A stretch of 39,945 nucleotides of DNA from Betaproteobacteria bacterium (lineage in GTDB: Bacteria > Pseudomonadota > Gammaproteobacteria > Burkholderiales > Burkholderiaceae_C). The notes beneath the pieces were generated by a model. That model had not been told where the DNA came from. It was given only the letters and a program-made list of their open reading frames with translations, and did no database searches. This document shows positions 8,305-16,546 of the stretch, piece by piece (positions within the stretch are counted from its first letter, which is position 1; the number at the start of each line of letters is the position of its first letter). Location of the stretch: contig RFYV01000026.1 in the NCBI GenBank assembly GCA_009921265.1, positions 1-39,945 on the forward strand, written 5' to 3'. Both the position numbers and the translations under genes were made by a program.

Positions 8305-9219
8305 ATGAAAAAAACAATCTCTTTATTTTTTGTAAGTGTTGTGTTGTTCAGTAGCATTGCAACGCAAGCACATGCAGGCATCAAAATATTTTCCTGTGAG
8401 CCCGAGTGGTCTGCTCTCGCAACAGAGCTCGGAGCCACTGCTGCCGATGTTTATACCGCCACTCACGGCTTGCAAGATCCCCATCACATTCAAGCTAGGC
8501 CCAGCCTCATCGCCAGAGTGCGCAACGCTGATTTGGTGATTTGCACAGGCGCTGAACTTGAAGTGGGTTGGCTTCCACTTTTGTTGCAACAATCGGGCAA
8601 TCCCAAAATTCAAGTGGGCCAAACGGGTTATTTTATGGCCACTGATTTTGTAAAAAAATTAGAAGTGCCCAAACGCGTTGATCGATCGATGGGCGATATT
8701 CACGCAGAAGGCAATCCACACATTCAATTAGACCCGCGATTGATAGCGACGGTGGCGCTGGCACTGTCACAACGCATGCAACAAATCGATCCGTTCCAAC
8801 GCGAGCATTACGCCAACAGTTACAAGCAATTTAGCGAACGCTGGCAGCAAGCCATTCAACGATGGAATCAACTAGCAGCGCCTCTAAAAGGTGTTCCTGT
8901 CGTTTCACAACACAATGGTTTTGTTTATTTGTACGATTGGCTGGGTATCCAAGAGATCGCCGTTTTGGAGCCCCAACACGGCGTTGATCCCAGCGTGTCG
9001 CATTTGCAAAAAATACTTAATAATCTAAAACAAAAACCTGCGCGTATGGTGATCTATGCGGGTTATCAAGACCCGCGTGCGTCACAATGGCTAAATAAAA
9101 ACGCAGGATTGCCCGCGGTTCAACTACCATTTACAGTAGGAGGTTCCACCAGCGCCAACAATCTTTATAGCTTGATGGACGACACCCTTGCAAAGCTTTT
9201 AAAGGCAAACAACCCATGA
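8305..9219 (+). CDS. Zinc/manganese-type ABC transporter substrate-binding protein
   Basis: A 304-residue periplasmic receptor of the ZnuA/TroA cluster. The signal peptide ends at THAHA-like QAHA|G near residue 24. Expected metal ligands are in place: His60 or His61 (DPHH), His139 (GNPHIQLDP), His203 (VSQHNGFVYL) and an acidic residue near Asp256 (GYQDPR). The long His/Asp-rich loop of enterobacterial ZnuA is absent, so the metal cannot be assigned firmly; zinc is favoured over manganese because of the ZnuB-like partner. Its TGA overlaps the permease ATG (ATGA at 9216-9219), giving translational coupling. Confidence 0.9.
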   Translation: MKKTISLFFVSVVLFSSIATQAHAGIKIFSCEPEWSALATELGATAADVYTATHGLQDPHHIQARPSLIARVRNADLVICTGAELEVGWLPLLLQQSGNPKIQVGQTGYFMATDFVKKLEVPKRVDRSMGDIHAEGNPHIQLDPRLIATVALALSQRMQQIDPFQREHYANSYKQFSERWQQAIQRWNQLAAPLKGVPVVSQHNGFVYLYDWLGIQEIAVLEPQHGVDPSVSHLQKILNNLKQKPARMVIYAGYQDPRASQWLNKNAGLPAVQLPFTVGGSTSANNLYSLMDDTLAKLLKANNP

Positions 9220-9977
9220 ATTGGCAAGCCATTGATGTTGGATTACTGACGCTCCCCTTTGTTGCAGGCCTTTTGGTTTTAATCACGCACGTGCCATTGG
9301 GTGCACAGGTTTTGCAACGTGGCATTGTGTTTGCTGATTTAGCGATTGCACAAATTGCAGGCCTTGGAGTGGTGGCGTCCAGCGCAATGGGCTTACCCAC
9401 CGATAGTTGGCTCACGCAAATCGTTGCCATTGCCAGCGCCCTATTGGGCGCCGTGATTTTACGTTGGACCGAAAAAAATACACCCGAGCAACAAGAAGCG
9501 CTGATTGGTGTTTTATTTGTTTTGGCAGCAACTGCCACCATCATCTTGGTTTCTCATAATCCGCATGGTGGAGAAAATTTACAAAATTTGTTGGGTGGAC
9601 AAATTTTGTGGGTCGACACCATGCAAATCAAAGCCTTAGCGGTGGTCAGCGTGTTGGTGATGTATGGTCTCAAGAAAAAATGGGATCAGTCCAACCATCG
9701 ATACAGTTTTTATTTTCTTTTTTCAATTGCAGTCACTGCTTCGGTTCAACTGGTTGGCATTTATTTGGTGTTTGCCAGTTTGATTATTCCTGCATTGGCT
9801 ACACGTCATCTCACCAACAAAAAATATTGGAGTTTATTTTTTGGCGCGTTAGGTTACGCATCAGGACTCATCGTATCGGCGTTGTTTGATTTACCCTCTG
9901 GCGCTGTTATCGTTTGGGCTTTGGTGATTTGTTCACTCATAGGCCATCAATTCATAAGGACAAAGTCAACCGCATAA
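9216..9977 (+). CDS. Metal ABC transporter permease, ZnuB-like (ABC-3 family)
   Basis: A 253-residue inner-membrane protein with about eight hydrophobic segments. Family features include an early VPLGAQVLQRGIVFADLAIAQIAGLG (close to the usual LGxxLVxRxxxFxGDALAHxxLxG pattern), a DTMQIKAL loop and a late YLVFASLIIPALATR. Coupled by ATGA to the receptor gene. The cognate ATPase (ZnuC) is not present: the next gene, four bases downstream, is a Kef-type antiporter, and none of the preceding genes has Walker motifs. The ATPase must be encoded elsewhere or shared. Confidence 0.88.
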   Translation: MNWQAIDVGLLTLPFVAGLLVLITHVPLGAQVLQRGIVFADLAIAQIAGLGVVASSAMGLPTDSWLTQIVAIASALLGAVILRWTEKNTPEQQEALIGVLFVLAATATIILVSHNPHGGENLQNLLGGQILWVDTMQIKALAVVSVLVMYGLKKKWDQSNHRYSFYFLFSIAVTASVQLVGIYLVFASLIIPALATRHLTNKKYWSLFFGALGYASGLIVSALFDLPSGAVIVWALVICSLIGHQFIRTKSTA

Positions 9978-9981
9978 AATC

Positions 9982-11730
9982 ATGGGCATGCACACGCCCA
10001 TTGATACCACTCTTATTTATTTGCTCTTTGCAGTGATCGGAGTGGTTTTGTGTCGTTTGTTGCACTTGCCTGCTCTTTTAGGTTATCTCATTGCAGGCAT
10101 TGTCCTTGGTCAAGGTGGTTCTTTTTTTGAAGATCACGAATCCACAGTCGCTGCTGTCGCAGAGTTTGGCGTGGTACTTTTGATGTTTGTGATTGGTTTG
10201 GAATTTAATTTACCCAAACTACTCAAGCTCAAAAAAATGGTGTTTGGTTTTGGAATGGCGCAAGTGATGCTCATTGTGTTGGGCACCATCGTTGGTCATT
10301 TTGTCTTGCTTTATGCGCTGCAATACCTTCAGTTGGAATGGCATCTCACTTGGCAAGGCGCCGTTGTATTGGGTGCGTCGATGGCGATGTCAAGCACCGC
10401 CATCGTTGTCAAACTCATGGCCGAGCGCTCCGAGATGGAGTCTTCGCACGGTCGAATGGTGATTGGCGCATTGTTGTTTCAAGATTTAGCAGTTGTTCCT
10501 TTGTTGGTTTTAATTCCTGCCCTCGGTCATATGAATGAGGGCAATGTTTGGCGAGAACTGGGTATGGCCCTTTTAAAAGCCAGCGCCATTATTGGATTAC
10601 TATTTTGGGGCGGTCAAAAATTGATGCGCGTTTGGTTGAGCGTTGTAGATAAAAGAAACAGCGATGAACTGTTTATGCTCAATATTTTATTTTTGACTTT
10701 GGGCTTGGCTTGGCTCACCGAACACGCAGGTCTATCGATGGCGATGGGCGCATTTTTGGCAGGCATGTTGATTGCAGAAACCGATTTTAAGCATCGTGTC
10801 GAAAACGAAATTCGACCCTTTCACGATTTATTACTGGGTTTATTTTTTATCACCATCGGCATGAAACTCGATTGGGTAGTTTTGCAATACCAATGGATTT
10901 GGATCATCGTTCTTACCGTGATTCCTGTTTTTATAAAATGCGCCTTGGTGACCTTATTGGCTTATTTCAGTGGCGCGGCCAATGGCGTGGCCGCACGCAC
11001 AGGTATTTATTTGGCACAAGCAGGCGAATTTGGTTTTGTATTGTTGAGTCTCGGGCTTCATCAATCCCTGATCGAGCCACAATGGTCAAATCCCATTTTG
11101 GCAGCGATGGTGCTCAGCATGATTGCAACGCCCATCCTCATTCATTACGCCGACAACATTGTGTATCGATTTTCAAAAGACGATTGGCTGTCGCAATCTT
11201 TGCAGCTCACAACGATTGCGCAACACGTGATCCAAAAAGATCACCATGTGATTGTTTGTGGCTACGGCTTAACAGGTCAAAGTCTGTGTCATCTTTTAGA
11301 AAGTCAAAACATCGCTTACGCTGCGATTGATCTCAATGCTGAACTCGTCAAAGAAAGTGTTTTATCCAATCACCAAGTCGAGATGGGGGACGCTACACAA
11401 TTAGCGCACCTAATGTCTGCGGGCTTGGTACGAGCCTCTGCAGTCGTGGTGAGTTTTGATGATGTACACGGCGCGCTCAAAATTCTTGAACTGGTTAAAG
11501 AGCATGCGCCTCAGGTACCCGTGATTGTTCGTATGCGTGACGATCACGACACCGATTTACTTAAAAATGCAGGTGCGGCTGAAGTGATACCCGATGTGTT
11601 TGAAGTGAGTTTGAGTTTGGCCTCACAAACATTTAATTACTTGGGATTGCCCAAAGATCAAATTGTGAGGTTGATACAAACGCAAAGAAGCTCGCAATAC
11701 AGCAATCTCAAAGAGCATACACACGATTAA
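9982..11730 (+). CDS. Kef/CPA2-type monovalent cation:proton antiporter with RCK-N domain
   Basis: A 582-residue protein: about 12-13 membrane segments (residues 1-390) followed by a cytosolic TrkA-N/RCK Rossmann domain (about 410-530) with VCGYGLTGQSL as the NAD-binding glycine motif. Such proteins exchange K+ or Na+ for protons and are gated by NAD(H) or glutathione adducts. Resembles YbaL/KefB-like members; no separate KefF/KefG ancillary protein is adjacent, and there is no TrkA-C domain. The ATG at 9982 lies four bases after the permease stop, with a second ATG at 9988, so it may be co-transcribed with the metal cluster. Convergent with the Tyr/Pro-rich protein gene. Confidence 0.92.
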   Translation: MGMHTPIDTTLIYLLFAVIGVVLCRLLHLPALLGYLIAGIVLGQGGSFFEDHESTVAAVAEFGVVLLMFVIGLEFNLPKLLKLKKMVFGFGMAQVMLIVLGTIVGHFVLLYALQYLQLEWHLTWQGAVVLGASMAMSSTAIVVKLMAERSEMESSHGRMVIGALLFQDLAVVPLLVLIPALGHMNEGNVWRELGMALLKASAIIGLLFWGGQKLMRVWLSVVDKRNSDELFMLNILFLTLGLAWLTEHAGLSMAMGAFLAGMLIAETDFKHRVENEIRPFHDLLLGLFFITIGMKLDWVVLQYQWIWIIVLTVIPVFIKCALVTLLAYFSGAANGVAARTGIYLAQAGEFGFVLLSLGLHQSLIEPQWSNPILAAMVLSMIATPILIHYADNIVYRFSKDDWLSQSLQLTTIAQHVIQKDHHVIVCGYGLTGQSLCHLLESQNIAYAAIDLNAELVKESVLSNHQVEMGDATQLAHLMSAGLVRASAVVVSFDDVHGALKILELVKEHAPQVPVIVRMRDDHDTDLLKNAGAAEVIPDVFEVSLSLASQTFNYLGLPKDQIVRLIQTQRSSQYSNLKEHTHD

Positions 11731-11743
11731 GTGCGATTGATTT

Positions 11744-12163
11744 TTATCTGCGATGCCCGTTATAACCGCGGTAATAACCCACACCTAAATTAAAGCTGAA
11801 TGGAAATGGCGTGTAGCCATATGCGTAAGGATAAGGGTATGGATAGGCGTAGGGATAAGGCGTCACAACAACGGTTCGAACGACAGGTGCAGGAGCAGGC
11901 ATCACTGTGGTAATGGTGGTTGTGGTGACCGGTTCGGGCTGAACCACTTGAACGTATAAATAAGGGCCAGGGTCTTGGGGCATTTGAACCGTATAGGTTT
12001 GACCCTGAAAGTGATACGAGACGTTGTAGAGAGGTGGTTGATTGGCTTCGGCTTGGATCACGGACGTCGATGAAATCACACGCACTTGTTCTTGAGCAAA
12101 AACGAGTTGTGGCCATATACATGCAAGCCAAATAGATACACATGCAAATAGACGTTTATTCAT
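11744..12163 (-). CDS. Small secreted Tyr/Pro-rich protein
   Basis: Family not recognised. 139 residues: a clear Sec signal peptide (KRLFACVSIWLACIWPQLVFA), a Gln/Val-rich domain with YNVSYHFQGQTYTVQMPQDPG, a Thr/Val/Pro linker (TTTTITTVMPAPAPV) and a tail of alternating Pro-Tyr and Ala-Tyr dipeptides (positions about 104-118) ending NGHRR. Such tails are low-complexity and may be extracellular or cell-wall associated. A good AAGGA site lies seven bases before the ATG. The tail is written in repeated 6-base units, visible around 11810-11870, so length variation between strains is plausible. Confidence 0.75.
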   Translation of the reverse strand: MNKRLFACVSIWLACIWPQLVFAQEQVRVISSTSVIQAEANQPPLYNVSYHFQGQTYTVQMPQDPGPYLYVQVVQPEPVTTTTITTVMPAPAPVVRTVVVTPYPYAYPYPYPYAYGYTPFPFSFNLGVGYYRGYNGHRR

Positions 12164-12181
12164 GATAGGGTCCTTATGGAT

Positions 12182-12209
12182 ATGAGCAAACTAACGGTAT
12201 TGTGCTCAT
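12182..12209. repeat. 7-bp inverted repeat between two minus-strand genes
   Basis: ATGAGCA (12182-12188) and TGCTCAT (12203-12209) form a hairpin with a 14-base loop, immediately past the stop of the TrhO-GST gene. A short T run follows only when read on the plus strand, so it is a poor factor-independent terminator for the minus-strand gene. It could be a weak terminator or a chance stem. Confidence 0.3.
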
Positions 12210-12210
12210 T

Positions 12211-13839
12211 TTATCCCGCAAACACAACCTGCCTTTGACCCATGTGCCAAGGCTTATAACTGGCCATCACACGGGCAAGGCGATCGGAAGATTCAAAATC
12301 GACGAGCCATTGTTTAAGCGCATTCCAAGACTGTTGCTTAAACCATTCGCGATCTGTTTTTGCAAATTGACGCACAAAAGGTGCAACTGCGGCATCAAGC
12401 CATCGCCATTGATCGTCAATTAAAAAACGATACTGCTGAAGTTGCGCATCAAGCTGAATTAAAAATTCACAAGCCGCGTCGCGATGACTCAATCCATCGA
12501 CAATGTCGTAGCGATTGGGATATTTGTATCGATCTAAATTGAATTTAAAAACGCCATCGCATTGTTCAACAATTTGAAGCGCGCGTTGTTGAACTTCAGG
12601 TTGCGTGGGTAACCAAGATTGCGGATCATTTTTTTGCAAAGCCCACATCATGATTTGCATACTCTCTTCAATCACTTGGTCTGGCAAAACCAACACAGGT
12701 ACCGTACCCTTGGGCGAAGCCTCTAACAATTGCGGGGGCTTGTCTTTAAGAGCGACTTCGCGCAGTTCGCAAGGAATGCCACTGGCCATCAATCCAAGTC
12801 GCGCGCGCATGGCATAAGGACAACGCCTAAATGAATACAACACAGGCGCATTCATGGGCAACAAAGTAACGGGTTTTTTGTTGGGCGGTTGAGCACCGAC
12901 ATGTTGTTGCTGCTTGGCATGAGCCAATTGCCATTGACGTTGACGCTCACGCGCACTGTTTTTTTGTTCTTCGGTGGTGTGATCAAAACATCGGGGACAA
13001 CTCACACCCACTTCGTACAACGGGGAATCGAGCGCACCATCGGGCAAAGGGTCGCGACAACTGCGACACAACTGATGCAAGCCAGGCTCAAGACCATGCC
13101 CAACCGATACTCTTTCGTCAAACACAAAACACTGACCATCCCATAAACTTTTTTGTGGCGCAACTTGTTCAAGGTATTTGAGAATGCCGCCCTCAAGATG
13201 AAAAACCTGATCAAAGCCTTGACTGCGCAAATAGGCGGTTGATTTTTCACATCGAATGCCACCCGTACAAAACATGGCTATCTTGGTTTGTTGACCATTT
13301 TTTTGAATCAGGTCTTTTGATTTTTGCAACCACTCGGGCAACTCAGAGAATGTTTTGATGTTCGGGTTGATCGCACCTTTGAAGGTGCCGATTTCAACTT
13401 CGTAATCGTTACGTGTATCAATCAGTACGACTGATGGGTCTTGAATCAAATCGTTCCATTGCTCTGGTTTGACATAGGTGCCCGCCATTTGGGTGGGACT
13501 GATATCGCTCAGGCCCATGGTGACGATTTCTTTTTTAAGCCGCACCTTCATGCGATAAAACGGCGCTTTGTGCGAAAAAGATTCTTTGTGCTGTAAATCC
13601 GAAAAAACCGTGTCTTGCTTTAAATAATCGAGTACGGCGTACACGTCGCTAGCTTTTCCGGCAATCGTGCTGTTGATGCCTTCACGTGCCAGAAGGATTA
13701 ATCCCTTAACTTGATGCGCCTCGCAAAAGGCCAACAAGGGGGGCTTGCGGTTTTCGTAATCGGGTAAATCCACGAACTTGTAAAAGGCGGCGGTAAGAAA
13801 GCCGGATGAGTTGGCGGTTTGCTGAACGTTGGTTTGCAT
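12211..13839 (-). CDS. trhO: TrhO-type tRNA uridine 5-hydroxylase fused to a glutathione S-transferase domain
   Basis: A 542-residue two-part protein. The N-terminal part (about 1-300) matches TrhO/YceA, the rhodanese-fold enzyme that makes 5-hydroxyuridine at the tRNA wobble position: an acylphosphatase-like start (AFYKFVDL...LLAREGINSTIAG), the rhodanese loop CTGGIRCEKS with the active Cys at about 191, and a Cys cluster (CRSCRDPL, GVSCPRCFD). After a Gln/His-rich linker, a GST-type domain starts near 331 with YSFRRCPYAMRARL and PKGTVPVLV, and a helical C-terminal half follows. ATG 13839 is chosen because AAGGGA precedes it; a GTG at 13878 extends it by 13 residues. The frame is unbroken across the junction. 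TrhO is normally about 300-350 residues, so the fusion is the odd feature. Confidence 0.9.
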   Translation of the reverse strand: MQTNVQQTANSSGFLTAAFYKFVDLPDYENRKPPLLAFCEAHQVKGLILLAREGINSTIAGKASDVYAVLDYLKQDTVFSDLQHKESFSHKAPFYRMKVRLKKEIVTMGLSDISPTQMAGTYVKPEQWNDLIQDPSVVLIDTRNDYEVEIGTFKGAINPNIKTFSELPEWLQKSKDLIQKNGQQTKIAMFCTGGIRCEKSTAYLRSQGFDQVFHLEGGILKYLEQVAPQKSLWDGQCFVFDERVSVGHGLEPGLHQLCRSCRDPLPDGALDSPLYEVGVSCPRCFDHTTEEQKNSARERQRQWQLAHAKQQQHVGAQPPNKKPVTLLPMNAPVLYSFRRCPYAMRARLGLMASGIPCELREVALKDKPPQLLEASPKGTVPVLVLPDQVIEESMQIMMWALQKNDPQSWLPTQPEVQQRALQIVEQCDGVFKFNLDRYKYPNRYDIVDGLSHRDAACEFLIQLDAQLQQYRFLIDDQWRWLDAAVAPFVRQFAKTDREWFKQQSWNALKQWLVDFESSDRLARVMASYKPWHMGQRQVVFAG

Positions 13840-14016
13840 GGCTTGTATTTTCCCTTGGTCTGGGCTTGGGTTGGGCACATCCGCCCCTCAATTGGGAAAT
13901 AAACATTCAAAATCTTCATATTTAATTATATAAAACTATTTTTTATATTAAATGAATATTTTTTAATTAATTTATCTAAACTTTTCTTCGTAGTCGTTGA
14001 TCTGAGTCCTTAAGTA
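13840..14016. other. AT-rich divergent intergenic region
   Basis: Between the divergent trhO and Kelch lipoprotein genes. Bases about 13919-13985 are almost pure A/T (runs of T6 and TTAATTAATTTA), unlike the flanking coding DNA. It should hold promoters for one or both genes, but the many A/T hexamers prevent picking a single -10. No RNA gene was seen. Confidence 0.5.
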
Positions 14017-14082
14017 ATGGGGCATCAAACCGAAACCAGTGATGTGAAGGTATTTTTGTATCAACAGGTATTTGAATCACAC

Positions 14083-15816
14083 ATGAACACGCAACAATTC
14101 AATTTCAAGATGAACACACCAGTGTGGCTTAAATGCTTAGGGGTGATGGTATTGTTTTGCTTGTTAACGGCCTGTGGAGGCGGTGGTGGTGGTGGTGCTA
14201 GTTCGGGTACGCAAATGACCGTTTCTGCAATTGCGCCTCCGCCCCCTGCTATCACATTAAATGTTGCAGAGTATGGGGATAATTTATCGATAACACCCAG
14301 TTTTAATTTTGGAACGGGAATTATTTCTCAAACGGGCAGTGCTACACAAATTCAAGCCACTTCGGGTTCTGTGATTTCCATTACAAAACCAACTCAAACA
14401 ACAACTTTTAAATTGACGGTTCAATACCAATACCAAGATCCATCAACGATTAAGCCGAGCAACTTAAGTGGCAGCATTGAAACGACGGCAGTTTATACAG
14501 TGACGCCGACTACGACACCGCCTCCAAAACCAACCTTAGGCATAACAGCCACTAATAATGGCGTTACATCAAGCACGAGTATTACCATCAATAGTGGTGA
14601 TCCAGTTGTTTTAAAACCCACCTTTTCTTTTGATTCTGGCTACATAACATCTGCAGAAATAATTCGACCCAAAAGGGCAAGTGACCCTGGATACAGCCCC
14701 AGCGCTTTACCGCCTGAAACAGTTTCAGTTCAAGTAAATAACTTAACAACAATCACAGATTACCCACTCGAAACCACTCGATATACCCTCAAGGTCTATT
14801 ACGAAAATATTTCCCATGATATACAAACCCCTGTAAACAAATACATTGAAGTTGTTGTAGTTTCTTCTCCAGGCAAAGTTTCGATTGGCGGCAATTTAAC
14901 AAGCCCAAGAAGTGATCACGCCTCTGCAAATATACCAAGCAGTCCATTGGTACTTGCTTCTGGTGGTACATCAGATGGCACAACTGTTCTAAAAACCAGC
15001 GAGGTCTATGATCCCGTCAATAATAAATGGCAACTCACGGGCGATATGAAAATCGCAAGAAGAGGCCATATTGCGACTGCACTTCAAAACGGAAAAATAT
15101 TGGTAACAGGTGGATACGATGGTAAAAACGCTTTAGCAACAGCCGAAATATATGACCCCTCCAACGGCACTTGGACAGCAACAACGGGGACCATGTCGTT
15201 AGCACGACGCTTTCACACAGCTACACTTCTAGCAGATGGACGAGTGCTTATCGCAGGCGGAACAGTTGTGGGAAATGGAGATCCTAAAATCACAGAACTG
15301 TACGACCCGATCGATGGAAAGTTTTATATTGGAACAAGTTTGCCTGAGCCACGATTGGGACATACAGCAACATTACTTAATGAGGGCAAAGTTTTAATCA
15401 CCGGAAACAGCACGAGCGGACTAGATGGTAAGAAGACAATTTTGTTTAATTACTTACCTTGCACACCACAACCTTGTACAGATTCATCAACTATTATTCC
15501 AGTCGGATCCATGTTAAATAGCAGGTCAAATCACACAGCTACATCATTAACTGATGGCAATATTTTGGTCACTGGCGGATTCGGAAATGGTATTGATAAA
15601 GCCGAGATTTTTAACATCACACTTCGAAGTTGGTCTGCAACAGCATCTGGAATGAACGGGCGACATGCTTTACACACTGCAACCCTATTACAAGATGGCT
15701 CTGTATTAATTGTTGGCGGATACGACGGATCTACACCTACAAACATCATAGAAATATATAAGGATTCATCTTTTCAAACAGGAAAAACAAAGTTGTACAA
15801 CGTCAAATACATCTGA
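14083..15816 (+). CDS. Kelch-repeat outer-membrane/surface lipoprotein
   Basis: A secreted lipoprotein of about 577 residues. The lipobox is LLTAC with the acylated Cys codon at 14173, followed by a run of seven glycines typical of betaproteobacterial surface lipoproteins. Residues up to about 270 form two Ig-like, Thr/Pro-linked domains. The rest forms Kelch beta-propeller blades, recognised from repeats such as SEVYDPVNNKW, GKILVTGGYDG, RFHTATLLADGRVLIAGG and HTATLLQDGSVLIVGG, about five to six blades. Start options are ATG 14017, 14083 or 14110; 14083 or 14110 give a sensible signal peptide. Such proteins usually bind partners or polysaccharide at the surface. A small barrel gene follows 93 bases downstream. 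Confidence 0.82.
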   Translation: MNTQQFNFKMNTPVWLKCLGVMVLFCLLTACGGGGGGGASSGTQMTVSAIAPPPPAITLNVAEYGDNLSITPSFNFGTGIISQTGSATQIQATSGSVISITKPTQTTTFKLTVQYQYQDPSTIKPSNLSGSIETTAVYTVTPTTTPPPKPTLGITATNNGVTSSTSITINSGDPVVLKPTFSFDSGYITSAEIIRPKRASDPGYSPSALPPETVSVQVNNLTTITDYPLETTRYTLKVYYENISHDIQTPVNKYIEVVVVSSPGKVSIGGNLTSPRSDHASANIPSSPLVLASGGTSDGTTVLKTSEVYDPVNNKWQLTGDMKIARRGHIATALQNGKILVTGGYDGKNALATAEIYDPSNGTWTATTGTMSLARRFHTATLLADGRVLIAGGTVVGNGDPKITELYDPIDGKFYIGTSLPEPRLGHTATLLNEGKVLITGNSTSGLDGKKTILFNYLPCTPQPCTDSSTIIPVGSMLNSRSNHTATSLTDGNILVTGGFGNGIDKAEIFNITLRSWSATASGMNGRHALHTATLLQDGSVLIVGGYDGSTPTNIIEIYKDSSFQTGKTKLYNVKYI

Positions 15817-15909
15817 AGTATGGCTGAAACCTGTACCTTAAACAATATCAAGTTTCACAACCCCACACCGATATCAATTACACACGATTTCAAACTCAGA
15901 AGGTCTCAC

Positions 15910-16476
15910 ATGAAAAAAACTCTCACACTCATTGCATTGCTTAGCGCATCTCATTTTGCGTTGGGTCAGGCGACTAAGCCTACGAATGCAGCCTATGAAG
16001 GTTTTAGCATGAGCCTTGGCGCAAGTTACAACTCAACCACGGCCTCATCAACACCCAGCATATCTGCTAAAACAACGGCAGGTGTTGCAAAAATTAACTA
16101 TACATTTGCACTTCCCTTCCCTGGTAAATTAGGTTTATCGGCTACTTTCGATTTAACCAATTCAAAAATTGCCGATCAACAATTTCTTGCAACAAAACTA
16201 CCCAGTGAAATTACAGTTGATCCTGTTTTCCTGATGGTCAATCAATCGATCGTTTATGGAAAAGTTGGCATGTATACGGCCACCTACGAAAGCACATTAG
16301 GCACTCGCAGCCTGACAGGTAGCGCTTATGGCCTGGGCTTGAAAAACTATTTCTACGGCAATAATTTTGTACAAGTTGAATGGACGCGTCGCAACACCGA
16401 TACAAACAGTGCAGGTCTTGGCGGCGATAAGTTTAAGCAAAACGCAAGCTCCATCTCTTTCGGCTACAACTTTTAA
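15910..16476 (+). CDS. Small outer-membrane beta-barrel protein
   Basis: A 188-residue protein with a Sec signal peptide (KKTLTLIALLSASHFALG|Q), followed by amphipathic strands ending in aromatic YNF (SSISFGYNF), the usual barrel C-terminal signature. About eight strands would fit (OmpA/OmpX-like size). No specific family is recognised. ATG 15910 has AGAAGG seven bases upstream; the in-frame extension to 15820 lacks support. It follows the Kelch lipoprotein gene on the same strand and may be its membrane partner (inference from position only). Confidence 0.75.
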   Translation: MKKTLTLIALLSASHFALGQATKPTNAAYEGFSMSLGASYNSTTASSTPSISAKTTAGVAKINYTFALPFPGKLGLSATFDLTNSKIADQQFLATKLPSEITVDPVFLMVNQSIVYGKVGMYTATYESTLGTRSLTGSAYGLGLKNYFYGNNFVQVEWTRRNTDTNSAGLGGDKFKQNASSISFGYNF

Positions 16477-16501
16477 TACATAAAAAACACCTTGTTAATT
16501 C

Positions 16502-16530
16502 ACTTCGATTGAGTTAAATTCAATCGAAGT
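16502..16530. promoter_or_regulatory. Perfect 11-bp inverted repeat upstream of the SMP-30 gene
   Basis: ACTTCGATTGA (16502-16512) and TCAATCGAAGT (16520-16530) are exact reverse complements separated by seven bases. The centre lies about 30 bases before the SMP-30 ATG. There is no T run after the second arm, which argues against a simple terminator. The arms suit a dimeric repressor operator for the catabolic genes downstream, or a leader hairpin near the AGG ribosome-binding site. Confidence 0.5.
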
Positions 16531-16546
16531 TGAATAGGTGTGCGAA

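Noticed and set aside
10872-11330. Plus-strand 152-codon frame inside the Kef antiporter gene
   Set aside because: It is an alternate frame of a well-supported transporter and has no ribosome-binding site or domain.
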